Of a stretch of DNA of 64,000 bases, positions 29,607 through 41,627 are shown piece after piece. Positions within the stretch are counted from its first letter, which is position 1; each line of letters opens with the position of its first letter. Under the pieces are notes generated by a model, which was given only the letters and a program-made list of their open reading frames with translations, was not told the origin of the DNA and did no database searches. The translations under genes and the position numbers were made by a program. Source of the stretch: Valencia hispanica (taxonomy: Eukaryota > Chordata > Actinopteri > Cyprinodontiformes > Valenciidae); contig OY747716.1 in the NCBI GenBank assembly GCA_963556495.2, positions 48,473,318-48,537,317 on the forward strand. Reading direction: 5' to 3'.

Positions 29607-31821
29607 GTAAGTCCGCTTCGCTCTTCAGGCATTCATGCTTCCAGACGGGATTTTAACGGTTGTTTCCGCCTTTAATTAAAACAGGGAGTAATAATCAGTA
29701 TCAGAGTCAGTTTGACGTGATTTTAGACGTTATTATTGTCAGGAATGGATCCAGAAGAGGAGCAGAGTTAGCTTCCGTCTGTACACGTGTCCCACTCATC
29801 TGTCTACCGCTACACCAGATTCCGTAGAACAAATTCAGGATTTTGAATATAAATGACTCTCTCTCTTTAGGGGAATGTTGTAATGTTTCTGTTCGTTGGT
29901 TCATAGGTAGCGTGTAACCTTGTGGTCATTTCGGCTCCACTTGTAGTAGTTTTTTACGACTTAGCATTTCAAAATCCATACATGTTTATAAATAACTTCA
30001 AACATTTGTGTTTCTACTTTGTCGTACTAAAACTGGCGCTGATCCGTTTCAAACGGCCCCAGTTCGACCTGTAAGTAGAGATGGCTCTCATATTAGTAGA
30101 AAAAAACTGAGATTAGAGTTTTAAACCTGCACTATTAGCATATTTATTTAAATAAATTAGATTTGAGAAGAGTTCTCCCCCTTTGTCATTAAGAACCCCT
30201 TTAAAATGATTTAATAGAAGTTCAGTGTTTACAACCACTAAAACAAATATAACGTTTTGTATTTCTGACAGATGTGACCCCAAAATGAAATTCAAAAGTA
30301 CTTTTATTAACCCCAAAAGGAAATTAAACTCAAACCTAATCTCATCCAAGTATTTTCAAAAATAAAGTGTTGATGCTGTGGACAGGAAGGCTCTCTGGTA
30401 GCAGCCAGTCTCGCAGCGAATCTGAACAGGCCTCTGACATAAGGCTATTGCTTGTATAACAACTCAACATCCAGGCAGCAGAGACGATATTCCACAGTAA
30501 AACGTCAGTTGTTGACGAGCTCTGCTAATCCACCTCATTTGTTTTTGCTGCTCCTCTTATAATGCCTGCTTGCTGCAGTTATGCATTAAAATTACTGTAA
30601 AGTAAAGAAAGAGCCTAAATCCTTCCAGGTGTCCGGCATCCAGAACCAGAGGAAGTCATTGTGCAAACAGCAACGCCTCGACCAGGAAAAATGAACAGAA
30701 GTGTAGAAGAAGAACCAAACAGAGCTGCTGCCACCATGAGCGGCTCTTCTCCAGAACAGAGAGCTGAACATTCAGGCAGTAGTTTGGATGATTTGTGTCC
30801 CTGTTTGCTAATCCATTGACTCCACTCTTAAATCGCTGATGTCCCGTCTCTAACACCTTAACTTGCCTCATCAGCCTGATGCTAATGCTGCAGGATCCTG
30901 CTATCGTGATTCAGATTCGTTCTGGTCCAACACACCACTCGATCTCAAACATGCAGGCTCCTGATGACTGGAGTTAAACATCACCGCTCTACATCCTCAC
31001 CAATTTCTTAAATACTCTCATGAATCATTTTCCCCAGTAAGAGTAGAGATGATTTCAGGGAGCTTGTGTGTCGGGTTCAGACCAGATAAATCGAGTTCTG
31101 CTGAACTTCTGGTACTGATAAAAGGGAAAGTGGGAGAACAGATGCGGTCGCTCCGGCTCATCTGAGGTGACTTCTCTGCTTTCTGATGCAGGTCAAGCAG
31201 AAGAGACCAGCTACAGGCAGGAAGTCCAGGAAGGCCCCTTCATGGAGGTTCACCTTGGACCTGACCCACCCTGTGGAGGACGGGATCCTGGACTCTGCAA
31301 ACTTCGTAAGTCTCCCCAACAAGCTTCTTGGTTCCCGTAGCAACATTACAGGGTACATATAGTGTCTCTGCAAGCAGCTAATGGTCCATATGGACTAGGG
31401 TTCTCTTCCCTAGCTCCGGGTCGACTAGGGTTCTCTTCCCTAGCGCATTACTGTGGTCTGTCTGACAGGAAACGTTCCTGAAGGAGCGGATCAAGGTGAA
31501 CGGAAAGACGGGGAACCTGGGGAACCTTGTCCAGGTCGGCCGCATGAAGAACAAGATCAACGTGACGTCTGAGAAACAGTTCTCCAAGAGGTGAGACGAG
31601 AGCCGCCGCTGCTCCTCATGATGGCGAAAATGCATGAAAACGTCACCCGTCGCCCCCCTGTGGCTCGTTCCTGCAGGTACCTGAAGTACCTGACCAAGAA
31701 GTACCTGAAGAAGAACAATCTGCGGGACTGGCTGAGGGTGGTGGCGTCCGACAAGGAGACGTACGAGCTGCGCTACTTCCAGATCAGCCAGGACGATGAA
31801 GAGTCCGAGGCAGACGAGTGA
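29598..31821 (+). CDS. rpl22l1: Ribosomal protein L22-like 1 (eL22 paralogue)
   Basis: Four coding exons, 29598-29606, 31192-31305, 31469-31590 and 31677-31821 (TGA), join to an intact 129-residue eL22-family protein. Exon 1 has only ATG-GCG-CCG, the usual tiny first exon. The body shows [17 protein letters not shown], the RNA-binding basic region [17 protein letters not shown], and an acidic tail [10 protein letters not shown]. The stretch [20 protein letters not shown] with SDKE matches RPL22L1 rather than RPL22 as I recall them. It is a component or variant component of the 60S subunit; extraribosomally it binds RNA hairpins and influences splicing. In mammals RPL22 represses RPL22L1 through hairpins in its own pre-mRNA, and intron 2 here contains two matching hairpins. 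Context: eif5a2 upstream, slc7a14 downstream. Confidence 0.93.
31192..31305 (+). CDS. rpl22l1: rpl22l1 exon 2
   Basis: Acceptor 'tgatgcag', donor 'gtaagt'. It encodes 38 residues, [18 protein letters not shown] through ILDSANF. Confidence 0.94.
31395..31443 (+). promoter_or_regulatory. Twin hairpins in rpl22l1 intron 2, candidate RPL22-binding sites
   Basis: The 19-mer CTAGGGTTCTCTTCCCTAG occurs at 31395-31413 and 31425-31443, so the repeat has a 30-bp period. Each can fold as a 6-bp stem CUAGGG/CCCUAG with a 7-nt loop closed by G-C and with U at the 3' end of the loop. That matches the published preference of L22 for a G-C neck and a 3' loop U. It lies in the 163-bp intron 2, 25 bp before the exon 3 acceptor. 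The regulatory role is inferred. Confidence 0.6.
31469..31590 (+). CDS. rpl22l1: rpl22l1 exon 3
   Basis: Acceptor 'tctgacag', donor AG|GTGAGA. It encodes [20 protein letters not shown] through EKQFSK plus the first two bases of an Arg codon. Confidence 0.94.
31677..31821 (+). CDS. rpl22l1: rpl22l1 exon 4
   Basis: Acceptor 'cctgcag' behind an 86-bp intron. It completes [16 protein letters not shown] and the acidic tail, then TGA 31819-31821. A polyadenylation signal AATAAA follows near 31866. Confidence 0.95.
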
Positions 31822-31879
31822 AGAGCTGCAGCAGAGCTCTGCAGATTTCTGTCGCTCTGCAAAAGAATAAAACTGGAGT

Positions 31880-32712
31880 GGAAAAAAATTATCTGCTTTG
31901 TGTTTTTTTTTTTTTTTGTGGTCAAAGAAGAAGGAGCAAACTGAAATACCAGCTTAACTACATTATTTATAATCTATACTCAAATACAAGATTTTCTACT
32001 AAAACAATGTCAAAATGAAGGAAAGTATAGTTTTTTCTTTTAAAAAAGTCTCCTGGGTTTTTTGCTTTAATATTTTGAATCCAACTGAAGCTGAATTCAC
32101 TGGAAAAAAGTCCAAATCCAGATGGAAAAAAATTCATCTACCTACCAACAGAGGGCGCAGTAAAGATGCAGGATTGTGCAACAAGATTCAAAGTAAAATA
32201 CAAAGCAGTGAAAGAATGAAGCGAGGAGAAAAACTGCAACACAATGTTTCTACTGACTGATTTAAACCATTTTAACTGCAGCGGAGGAGAAATGAAGGAT
32301 GTAACCAACTCTGCACGACTTTAGAAATGCATTAAGAAGGAAAGATGAAAATACAAAATCAAATGAGATGCAGATAAATCTAGTTTAATGCAACATGCAC
32401 TACAGATCTGGGGAAAAACGACTTGAAGATTTTTAATGACTAGGTGCACAAAACCAGCAGAAAATATAATTTTTCTCTGAGAAAGTTTTATTTAATCCAA
32501 AGGAAAATTAGTTGTAGTGAAAACTGTTCAGAAAAATAAAGTTCATGAGCTTCTGGAAAGAGGAAATTCTGCAATGGAAGTAACGGAGTCGTAATTTACA
32601 TTTTAATTATAGTCGTTTTTATACAAGCTGGATGTTTTATATCAGGTTAAAACAGGAAGTGATGAAAACGAACCAGTAAATCATAAATATAAAAAATGAT
32701 AGGAAGCTCGTA
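31880..32712. other. Intergenic, no gene seen
   Basis: A/T-rich sequence with a T-run at about 31903-31917; nothing recognised. Confidence 0.4.
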
Positions 32713-32991
32713 TTAACCCTCTCCTGCATGACACTAATATTTTGGGGGGTAAAATACTTCACCTGTTTTTTGGGGTCCCTCATAATATATCTTTGAAGCC
32801 CGACACCCCCCTAATCGGTTTTTGTTTTGTTACTTTGAGGCAAAGTTGTGCGTCAAACACCAAGTCATTCTTTAATGAGTTTTATTAACACAACCAGCAT
32901 GAACAACAAATGAACAATGTAAACATGTCATCGAACGGTAAAACACCAGAATACAGTAAATCCAAAATGTGATGAGGGACTCGTCTTGTTC

Positions 32992-35392
32992 ATTCAGTGT
33001 GGAACCTCAGAAACCAATCGGGGGGGGTGAAGCAAAGGCGCACCTTGCATCGCCCCTTGTCCCCAGCCATGATCAGCCAGTGGGCTGTTGGATCCAGGGG
33101 GACATCTTGGACTGGAACAGGAGCTGTGCGTCAATTCTTCCTCTTTTCCTCATATGCGCCAGCAATGGACTGGCTAGGACGACCCCTCTTCTTCTCTGGG
33201 CTCTTACCACACATGCAGAGTCCCTCTGCAATGTATGACTTGAAGGTATATAACCTCATTTGGTCTTCCTGCTCCATGCCAGTGCCTTCACAGTCTCTTC
33301 GGTATAGCAGCCAGGTAGCAACAATGATCATGTCCAAGAAGTGGAACAATAGCCGGTGGTACCATTTTTTGGATTTAAATTTGATGCGGTAGAGTGCAAT
33401 CAGTGAGTCAAGCAGGTCCACTCATGTTCTTCTTCTGCTTGCGATCCCACCTGTAAAGATAGTAATAGTTATAAAAATATAATTATTCCTTCATTTATTG
33501 CTTTGCATTTGAAAACATAGTAACAAATAATTAAATTCAGTTTATTTATATAGCGCCAATTCACAACAGATGTCATCTCAAGGCACTTAACAAGAAGTCA
33601 TTTCAATGCATTTATACAAACATTCCAATCAGTTAAAAAGTTTCCTATTTAAGGAATAGCCGGACAGATTGCGTCAGTCATTGGCGTGAGGTTGGGCCCC
33701 GTTGATGCAGACTTTCCGACCACAGCAATCCTTCAGCAATCCCTCATACTGAGCAAGCATGTAGCGACGGTGGAGAGGAAAAACTCCCCTTTAACAGGAA
33801 GAAACCTCCAACAGAACCAGGCTCAGTAGGAGCGGCCATCTGCCACGACCGTCTGGGGGTTTGAGAAGACAGAGCAGAGACACAGAAGGAACAGAAGATC
33901 TGATATAAGAGAACTTTCTATGTTACAGAAAGTAAAAAGTTGATAACAGGACACAGTGGATGTTCAGTTACTGGGAGCATCATCCCAGTCGATGCCCCCC
34001 GTCCAACAGGGCATTGCAGCCAAGCAGGATACCAGACCAGGTGTATCTTCTATGGAGAGAAAAACACTGAGAGAAAACAAAGTTAACAGTTGAAATTACA
34101 GAATGTACTGTAATACAACTGGAGAGTAGTAGGAGAGAAAAGTAGCAGAGTGAAGAAAAGTGGTAAGTCTGTCCTCCAGCAGTCTAAGCCTATAGCAGCA
34201 TAACTACAGAGATAGCTCAGGATGACCTTAGCCACTCTAACTATAAGCTTTATCAAAAAGGAAAGTTTTAAGCCTGGCCTTAAAAGTAAACAGAGTGTCT
34301 GCCTCACGGACTAAAGCTGGGAGCTGGTTCCACAGGAGAGGAGCCTGATAACTAAAAGATCTGCCTCCCATTCTACTTTTAGAAATCCTAGGAACTACAA
34401 GTAAATCTGCAGTCTGAGAGCAAAGTGCTCTGTTGGGAACATAATATGTCTTTATCAGGATAAGATAATATAACTTGACATCACCACCTGTCAACCTCGG
34501 TCACAGGGTTGGTTCCTCTATGTGGTCACTCAGAAGGGTCACTGAGCGGTCGTCGTACCACTTGACAACATACAGGGTGGTTTCTCTCACCATGGCCGTC
34601 TTCTCTTCCAATGCCCCACGTCCTGCTCTCTTGAGTTCAGCTTCACTTTTTAGGTTGACTCCAGGCAATCTGTTGCCACGAACAGTGCAGCGAATTCCCG
34701 GGTTGGCCAATGTGACTACAAGAGGGACACTAGTGAACCAATTGTCAAAGAAGAGCTTGTAGTTCTCTTCCTTGGGAATGGGCTGGGCGACATTTCCACT
34801 CGCTCCAACAGCTGGCAGCTCAGGAGGTTGGTGAACTCTCCCAGTGTCGACCTCAAGGTTATGTGGTATTCCATCAGATCCTACCAAGATGATAATTTTA
34901 TGCCCCCACTTCTTTGGTTTTGATGGCAGGTACTGTTTCAACCCGTGTCTCCCCTTGAATGGGAACATTTGCTCATCTATGGTGAGCTTCCCACTCATTG
35001 GGATGGAGACCAATTTGGATGTCAGGTGAGTGATCAGACGACGTATTTTGGTTGTCTCCCTCGTTGTTGTTGATGTGCAGGAACTTCTTTATGGCTTCCC
35101 ATCTGTTCAAGGTCATTGTACCTGCTACTTTGGACCCTCGGGTGGCTTTGTTCCAAAACATCCGAGTTGCTGGCAAGCCAAAGAGAGACTTATAGACCAC
35201 AGTGCCGAAGAACTGCTCTAACTCATTGGTGGTAAGGTTTGGGGCCTTGTTGGGGTCGCACTGGATTGCTCTGGAGCTTTATTCAGCTGAAGAGTCTTAA
35301 AATATCCTTGTTGCTTTTCTTAACGTTTTATTTTTACCTGGATTGTTGGGCTGTCCAAGGTGTGGGCCTCGGAATGGTTCAAGTACGGCCTC
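32992..35392 (-). pseudogene. piggyBac (PGBD4-like) transposase pseudogene with introns
   Basis: Recognisable parts in order on the minus strand: an exon starting MEAVLEPFRGPHLGQPNN at 35392, donor at about 35343; then CDPNKAPNLTTNELEQFF and GTVVYKSLFGLPATRMFW; the core VSIPMSGKLTIDEQMFPFKG, YKLFFDNWFTSVPL; then after a second, LINE-filled intron (33.45-34.49 kb) WDRKQKKNMS, LLDSLIALYRIKF and a C-terminal Cys-containing tail. Damage: an internal deletion with a frameshift near 35035, a 1-nt loss near 34505, a 2-nt loss near 33425, and a CGA-to-TGA type stop near 33131. It is not functional. The transposase core occupies about 34501-35220. Confidence 0.85.
33536..34494 (-). mobile_element. LINE 3' end inserted in the piggyBac intron
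   Basis: The minus-strand frame 34494-34237 encodes the ORF2 C-terminus: ALCSQTADLLVVPRISKSRM, GGRSFSYQAPLLWNQLPALV, FKARLKTFLFDKAYS. It is followed by the same 3' UTR and 'gcgctatataaataaactg' tail as the copies at 962-1645 and 14028-14456. This is the most complete of the three. Confidence 0.85.
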
Positions 35393-35399
35393 CATTTGG

Positions 35400-37800
35400 T
35401 GGTGATGAAGCTTTCTGAAGCTTGTATCAAAAACGGTTCATTACTCGAAGCTTTCTAACCATAGGCTGTGTATATGTAAGATGGACGGAGCCTCAGTGAC
35501 ATCACCCGCAGGTTTCCGACAGTCAGCCGATTTTCCCGGGGCTTCGGCCCGAATGTTTTAAGTCTGGTGTTTCACTCACCAGCCACATGCTAGCTGCTTA
35601 ATCACACAGAACAGGCGGCAGCGCTCTGCTCTGATCAGTCAGTTATGGCAAGCCATTGGTGCCAAAATAAGGAGCATATTAAAGCTATATTAATTAATTA
35701 ACCCCCATGGTGCATGTTAACGCTTTGCCATAGTCAGTATGTCGCTACCGTGGGCACACGGCCCCTCACCTCTCCTAACACGCCGATCTGTACAAGCAAA
35801 ACACTGCATAGCGCCAAACCAGACGATACTTTACAATTAGCAATATTTTTAAGACTAACAAAAATCTATGGATCATAGAAAAATTCTGAAAAAAACGTTG
35901 CAGCTCTTCAGCTTTTTCAACAGAGAGACCAACGGTAAGAAATGATCTTTGCAAAGTGGAATGATTCACAAAGGGAAACGCTGGCTTGTGCATCATTTTC
36001 TTTAGCTGTCCTGTTGGTAGCAAACTAGTTATCCTGAAGTACCTGGAATAAGGAAATTCAGGAAAAATGACTAATACAAAAGTTGTGAAATAACTTCAAT
36101 TACAGAGCAGGCACACCAAAAAAAAGAAGAAAATATATAAAATAGCAATGTTGGCTATAAAATGGGATTTATCTTGTTCTTTTCTGTTGATTTATTAAAT
36201 TATTGTAAAGCTCTGATGCTTTCTTTAAGTTCCTCCTGCAGAACTCCACAGTATTCCCCTATTAGAGAAGTGCTGCTTTAGACAGGAAGGCTGAATGCTT
36301 CCACTGTTGTTGTTGAACATGTTGAATTGTTTTTGTTGTCCGCTTGTTTGTGTTACATTATTAGAATATGTGCGACTTTTTCGCTGTTGGTTTGTTGGAC
36401 GCTTTGATTTGATTTACTAATATTTCTAGAAGGAAGCAAAGATGAGCTGCAGACAGAGCAGGAGCCAGCAGCAGCAGAGCTGATCCAATCAAACATGGAA
36501 ATAAATCAGATTTATTTAAGTAGAATTATTTTGTGATAACCAAGGAAACACTTTTGTAACACTCTTGATACATCATGAATAGATGTAGCCAGATTGTTGA
36601 CATAAAGATGTTTAGTTTGCATTTTGTTTTATTCGTTTATAATAATCATACTTTGCAGACTTAATTCGGACGTGATGATTTTGTAGAGGGTAGGAGAGAT
36701 GACATAAAGAAAGGAGCCTGCAGGAACAGCAGCTGCAGCACCAGCATCATTATTAGGCATGTTAACTGGTGACATTTAATTATTTTAATATGTGTTATAC
36801 ATAATGAATTAGAAGAGGTCTTAATTCAAATTATCATAATTATCTAATGGGCTACTTATTAAAATATAGTTAGAAGCAAATTCGAAACGAGATGACTGAC
36901 TCCTTTTTTTTCTGGGGCTAGCCACCAGTGCTAGCGCTGACGGCTCATCTGAGAGGACACGCCCCTTTTTATTCATAATTAGAATCTTAAATGACATTTA
37001 TTCAGATGAGTTATAAAAAAAAAACCCTCAGAGTTGTCATGGTGGTAAACTTGACCTATTAAGCTAAAATGAAAGACTAGATATTACTGTTGTTCTGGTT
37101 GGTTATGCCAATACACCGTCCGGTTAGAACGCCAAATAGACAGTCCTTCTGTGTTTTCCATGTCGTTTATTAATAAGCTGAACAGTTCTTCCACAGAGGT
37201 AGGCTACTCTGTACACTTGAAGAGAAAATAGCACTTTGTGTGTACATGTGGTTTCTGTAAGACACAGATAAACCCAAATATGAATAACTAACATAAAAGT
37301 ACAGCCACGTTTCATATATGGCTACAAATACGGCGATAAACCACATCGAGAGTCGCCGAATACGTGTCTGAGCAGGTCTCTGCGTCAATTATTGATTAAC
37401 TCTAAAACAGGCTTAATGCAACGAGTACGCTAATTATTTACGCACAAACCTACGAAGTGGCTTGATGGGAAAACAATAAACTGTTGCTTAAACTTGCAAA
37501 CTAAAAAGTTTTTTACCAGGCACTCGGCAGCAGCCATTTTCTGCTCTCACTCCAGCAGCGGCTGACTCCGCCCCCTTCTAAAGGAACGAGCGCTTGCAGT
37601 CTGGAGGCAGCCTTTTTAACAAAAATGGTTTATTGAACCAGGCTCTAAACATGTTTATTTCTGCTGTGAAGTTGGCATTTTTAACATGGGAGTCAATGGG
37701 AACTTGCTCCTTGCTGCAGCCAGCCCCTAGTGGAGGAGGGGGGAACTGCAGTTTTTGTCACTTCCGGATTGGCTTCACATTTGGCCCTTGTTTCTGACGC
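35400..37800. repeat. Gene-free stretch with two possible ends of one dispersed element
   Basis: Near 35462 'ataggctgtgtatatgtaag' begins a segment with 'ggacggagcctcagtgacat', and near 37685-37800 a segment includes 'atgggagtcaatgggaactt' and 'ggaactgcagtttttgtcac'. From memory these are the two sides of one abundant fish DNA-transposon family, here about 2 kb apart. The interior includes a minus-strand frame at 35775-36023 with no recognised domain. 'agaagctttctgaagcttgt' near 35407 looks like another repeat end. Confidence 0.4.
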
Positions 37801-39370
37801 AGTTCTCCTGGATGACATCTAGTGGCCTTTAATATGAACACCAACTTTAATCAAGCTGCTCGACCAAACTGTCCTTAAACTTATGCCTTGTTTGGTGTCA
37901 CTTTTCGATCGATTTACTGATGCCTGTAAGCACACTGAAGAAAAATGATAATCACCAAAACACACCACAGACTCAGCCAGTAGTTGGGGTCTTTTTGAAC
38001 CACTGAATCAGAAGAGTGACGTACCAAACGAAGCTTGGGACGTCATTGATCACTTGGCTCTGCTCAGACAGATCAAGCATCGACACAGTGCTTCTGCAGC
38101 ACATGCGCCTGAGCTTCAGCTTCAAACGGACCAGCACTGCCGTTTGATCTGTCAGCTCAGGCCGTCGACGCAGAATATTCGATGAAATGTTACGGTCGCC
38201 ATTCTAAACAACAGACAGACAACTTAGAATCTTCTTAATATGGAGAATGTAACGTCTAACACAAAGCTTTCATCTTTTATCAACCATGTTTTTTGCTTTT
38301 AATTTATTAGTAAATACAACCACAAACATTCAGTGACTTTTATTGAGGAGCACCCATTTATTAAACCTGGTGAAATAAAGCAAGAGTGAACCATAAACGG
38401 TTCCTGTCGTTGAAAAAAAAAAAAGGAAATCTAGAAATAGACAAAGAACTCAAAAGCTGAAGTAAAGCAAGCTCTGCACTGGTGGCGTGGGGACCTTGTA
38501 GCCCCCTCCCGGAGACAGAAAGCTGTGCTTCTCCTGCATGTGAGGAGGAGATGGTGGCTGCAGCGGATCTGCTCGTGTTTTCCATGAGCTCCTTCACAGC
38601 TTTCTGAGTCCATGTAGGCGAGGTACGTCGCCTCCAGCTCTTCTGAAGCCTCGGGCTTCACTGCAACATGTTTGGTTCTTCTGCTGTTTTCCTCTGAGCT
38701 TCTGGACTTGCTCCAGATCCGTATCTGTTCTGCGTGAAGCTCCCAGCCTCAGGAATGCTCCCGCCTTCTGCTGCTGGAGTCTCAGATCTCCAAAAACAGT
38801 TTTCTTTCATTTAAGCAGAAAGGAAGATGGAAAAGTGTGCTCTCGTACTCCGGCTGGTGTCTATAAATAATAATATTTGCATCCAAATGATTGGGAAACA
38901 GCCTAAAATCTTAGATTTGCTGCTGCTTCACTCTGAAATATATTTTTTCCCGCATGTCTGACCAGGGCCTGTGCAGACAGCAGTGGGGTGTCCTGTTTCT
39001 GAACCTGCAGCCTGCAGGTGACGCTGTAACCTGATTCTGAGCATCAGATTACCACCAGATTATAACAACAGATCACGTCCAGCCATCCACACCCATCCTT
39101 TAGAGGGAAGCAGAGGAACTTTTAGCTTATCTGGTAAATGTATGGTTTTAGGGGCGGAGCTAAGGCGTCTCTCCCGCTGTAGGTGGTGTGTGAGGGGGGA
39201 GACGGGTAAACCTACCAAAACCTGCTTCTCTGCAGGTTTAGGCTACAATATTTATGTTGCATCCTTAGTTTTCATAAAAATGTTCCTATTTCCTGTTTAA
39301 TTTCTATTTTTTTTTTATTATTACTGAACTTTAGTGTGGGTTTGGTTTGATTTGATTTAGTTTGTTTTAT
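37801..39370. other. Intergenic, no gene seen
   Basis: Minus-strand frames at 38361-38661 match nothing I recognise and lack splice context. A poly-A run lies at about 38414-38425. Confidence 0.35.
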
Positions 39371-39385
39371 TTAGTTTTTTTCCTT

Positions 39386-39600
39386 TATTTTGGCTGCACT
39401 CACTGTAGGAGAGTTGGTCTCACTGTTGCCTTGGAGCAAGAAGGTCGCAGGTTTGAATCCTGACCGGGGCCTTGCTGCATGTTCTCCCTGTGCATGCGTG
39501 GGTTTTCTCCAGGTACTCCAGCTTCCTACCACAGTCAAAAGGTGCATGGCTGTCTGTCCTATTGACCCCCCCGTCTGACTCAATGACCTCTGGAGATGGG
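39386..39600 (+). repeat. SINE-like dispersed repeat with tRNA B-box-like motif
   Basis: It contains 'ggtttgaatcc' at 39450-39460 (a Pol III B box-like sequence) within 'gttgccttggagcaagaagg', then 'tgcatgcgtgggttttctcc'. Copies occur at 57030-57150 (+) and 58975-59150 (-). A C-run of about 17 follows at 39610-39627. Confidence 0.5.
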
Positions 39601-41516
39601 TAACAGACCCCCCCCCCCCCCCCCCCTCAATAGTTTGTTTATTGTCTTAGTCACTTTATTAAACATTTTCTTATTTATTTTATTTAGCAGTTTTTGTTAT
39701 TTCTCCTATTGTATTTCATAACATTCTATTTAAGTGATAAATAATACAAACTGTTTTATTGATCTTACTTTTTATCAACTATATTTCATTTATTTATTCA
39801 TGTAGGTGATTAACTGCTTTTTATATATTTTTTTACTAATTTTATCTAACTTAAATGTATTTTGCTCTATTTTTAATTAGTTAATTTAATTTAGATTTAT
39901 TTATGTTTTTTACTTTTATTTAGTTTTATTTGTAGCTCTTTTAGGGGGAAATTTACATTTCAGAGGAGGTTCAGTGTTTTTTTTTTTTATATACTTATCT
40001 TATTTTAATAAAAAACTATTTATTAATATTCTGTTCTATATGTAAAGCACTTTATAAATCCTGGTTAATTTTGAAGTGCTTGAGATGAAATTGTTTCCAC
40101 AGCAACGACTGACCAATAGGGAAACTCCCTCCTGATGAGGAAACTAATAAACTTCCCACTCTAACTTTAGTCCAGATTATTTCTTTTATATAATTTTAGG
40201 TATATTCAAAGAAAAGTTGATGGTATTCAGTGGACTAGAGAACTGCGATTGGTTTTATTCAAGGGATAAAACCTAAATCTGATCGTTTTTCCCCACCTGG
40301 TGAGTTCCCACAGAAACAAACATCAGCTGAGGTCAAACATGGAAACCTGCAGCTCTGTACGAACTGCTGAATATTTCACCAGCCTGATCACATGGTGCCA
40401 GGTCTGCATGATTTAAGGACAGGCACTCAGTCCAAGCCCACACTCTCTGCAGCAGGAGGGAAACACACGGCCAGTGAGTATTTTACCTGTGTGCTCAGGT
40501 GTGCTTCTTTAAACTGTTGCTGGGTGGGTGTTTGTTGCATGCTGGTCTGAAGCGTGCAGCGTTGATCCAACCTGCTGCTGTCGGTCAGGTGTTTCAGTTC
40601 AGCAGAGACTCATCTGGCTGAGGGGAGAGCTGCAGTTGTGCAGAAGTTGGGTTTGTTGTAGTTTTCCGCTGTGAAAGTGGATCCTTGGCTGTCATTAAAG
40701 TTTCAGAGAGGGAGTCTCGCTTTAGTGGTTCAGAAGAACAGAATCTGCAGAGCTAGTAACCAGATGGGCCGACTGGGCCTACTGGGGCCCGATGGTTGGA
40801 GGAACCAGGGCCATGAAGGCAGGACTCTGCAAATTATTGATCTTTTTCTGGTCTTAAAGCACAAAGAAAGGTGAATTTTACAACCAAGGTGTGTTTATCA
40901 CATATGGTATGATGTTTAATACTTGTTTCTTAAATTTTTTTTTATCTAGATAAAGCTCCTTGAATTCACCATATGCTAGATTTTAAAGCTTTTATCACTG
41001 CTGGGGAGCCTTTCAACAAATAAAAGCAGGACATAAGGCATTAAGTCAGAGATGAAGACGGAAGAAGAGGATGAACTCCTTAACTTTGGTTTGATGCAGA
41101 AACTGCTCTCCCAATGCAAGGCGAACCATAGGGAGCTGCTAAACCGTCCCAAATAGACCCACACATAACCTTTGACCTTCAATGACTAAAACAGCCAAAA
41201 TCATTTCAAACAGAACAAAAAGCAAATAAAGGTAATATTGTAAAGTCCTTGAGGAAAATGCAGCAGTTCCCCGTGACGTAAAGTGAAACTCAGCGGGGAC
41301 AGATTCCAGAGATTGAAAACACTTCTAGGCTCTCGGGTTTTTGTCTCTTTACTGCTCTGCATAAACTGGAACAAGCTCAGGAATGAGGTACCCCTTCTAA
41401 TGAATACCAGCAGAAATGCTCAACCTGAAATCCATCTGAGCATTGAGGGTATTTCTCTGGGTTTACCACAACATGTTATCTGGTATTTTCACAGCTTCTC
41501 TTCCCTTCCTCTGGAT
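39601..41516. other. Intergenic, upstream of slc7a14
   Basis: It is A/T-rich to about 40080. 'acggccagtgagtatt' near 40470 could be the donor of a non-coding first exon of slc7a14, but I cannot confirm it. No coding exon is seen. Confidence 0.35.
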
Positions 41517-41627
41517 CAGGAGACGAATATCTGCCAGCGGGTTTGAGGACTGTCCAGCTGAGACTGAAACAATGACAGACGGATCGTGAAGCTCGTCAAC
41601 ATCAGTAGGTGATAACCAGGTGGAGGG

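Larger units (their letters stand above)
32717..35392 (-). mobile_element. Degenerate piggyBac element, right end not found
   Basis: TTAA at 32713-32716 is followed by 'ccctctcctgcatgacacta', a good piggyBac terminal sequence and target site. Reading the minus strand from 35392 gives a PGBD4-like transposase. I could not find the opposite terminus (a 'gggttaa' end) between 35.4 and 36.9 kb, so that end is lost or displaced by later insertions. Confidence 0.75.

Noticed and set aside
38361..38661. Minus-strand frames near 38.4-38.7 kb
   Set aside because: No recognisable domain, no supporting splice sites or neighbouring exons.
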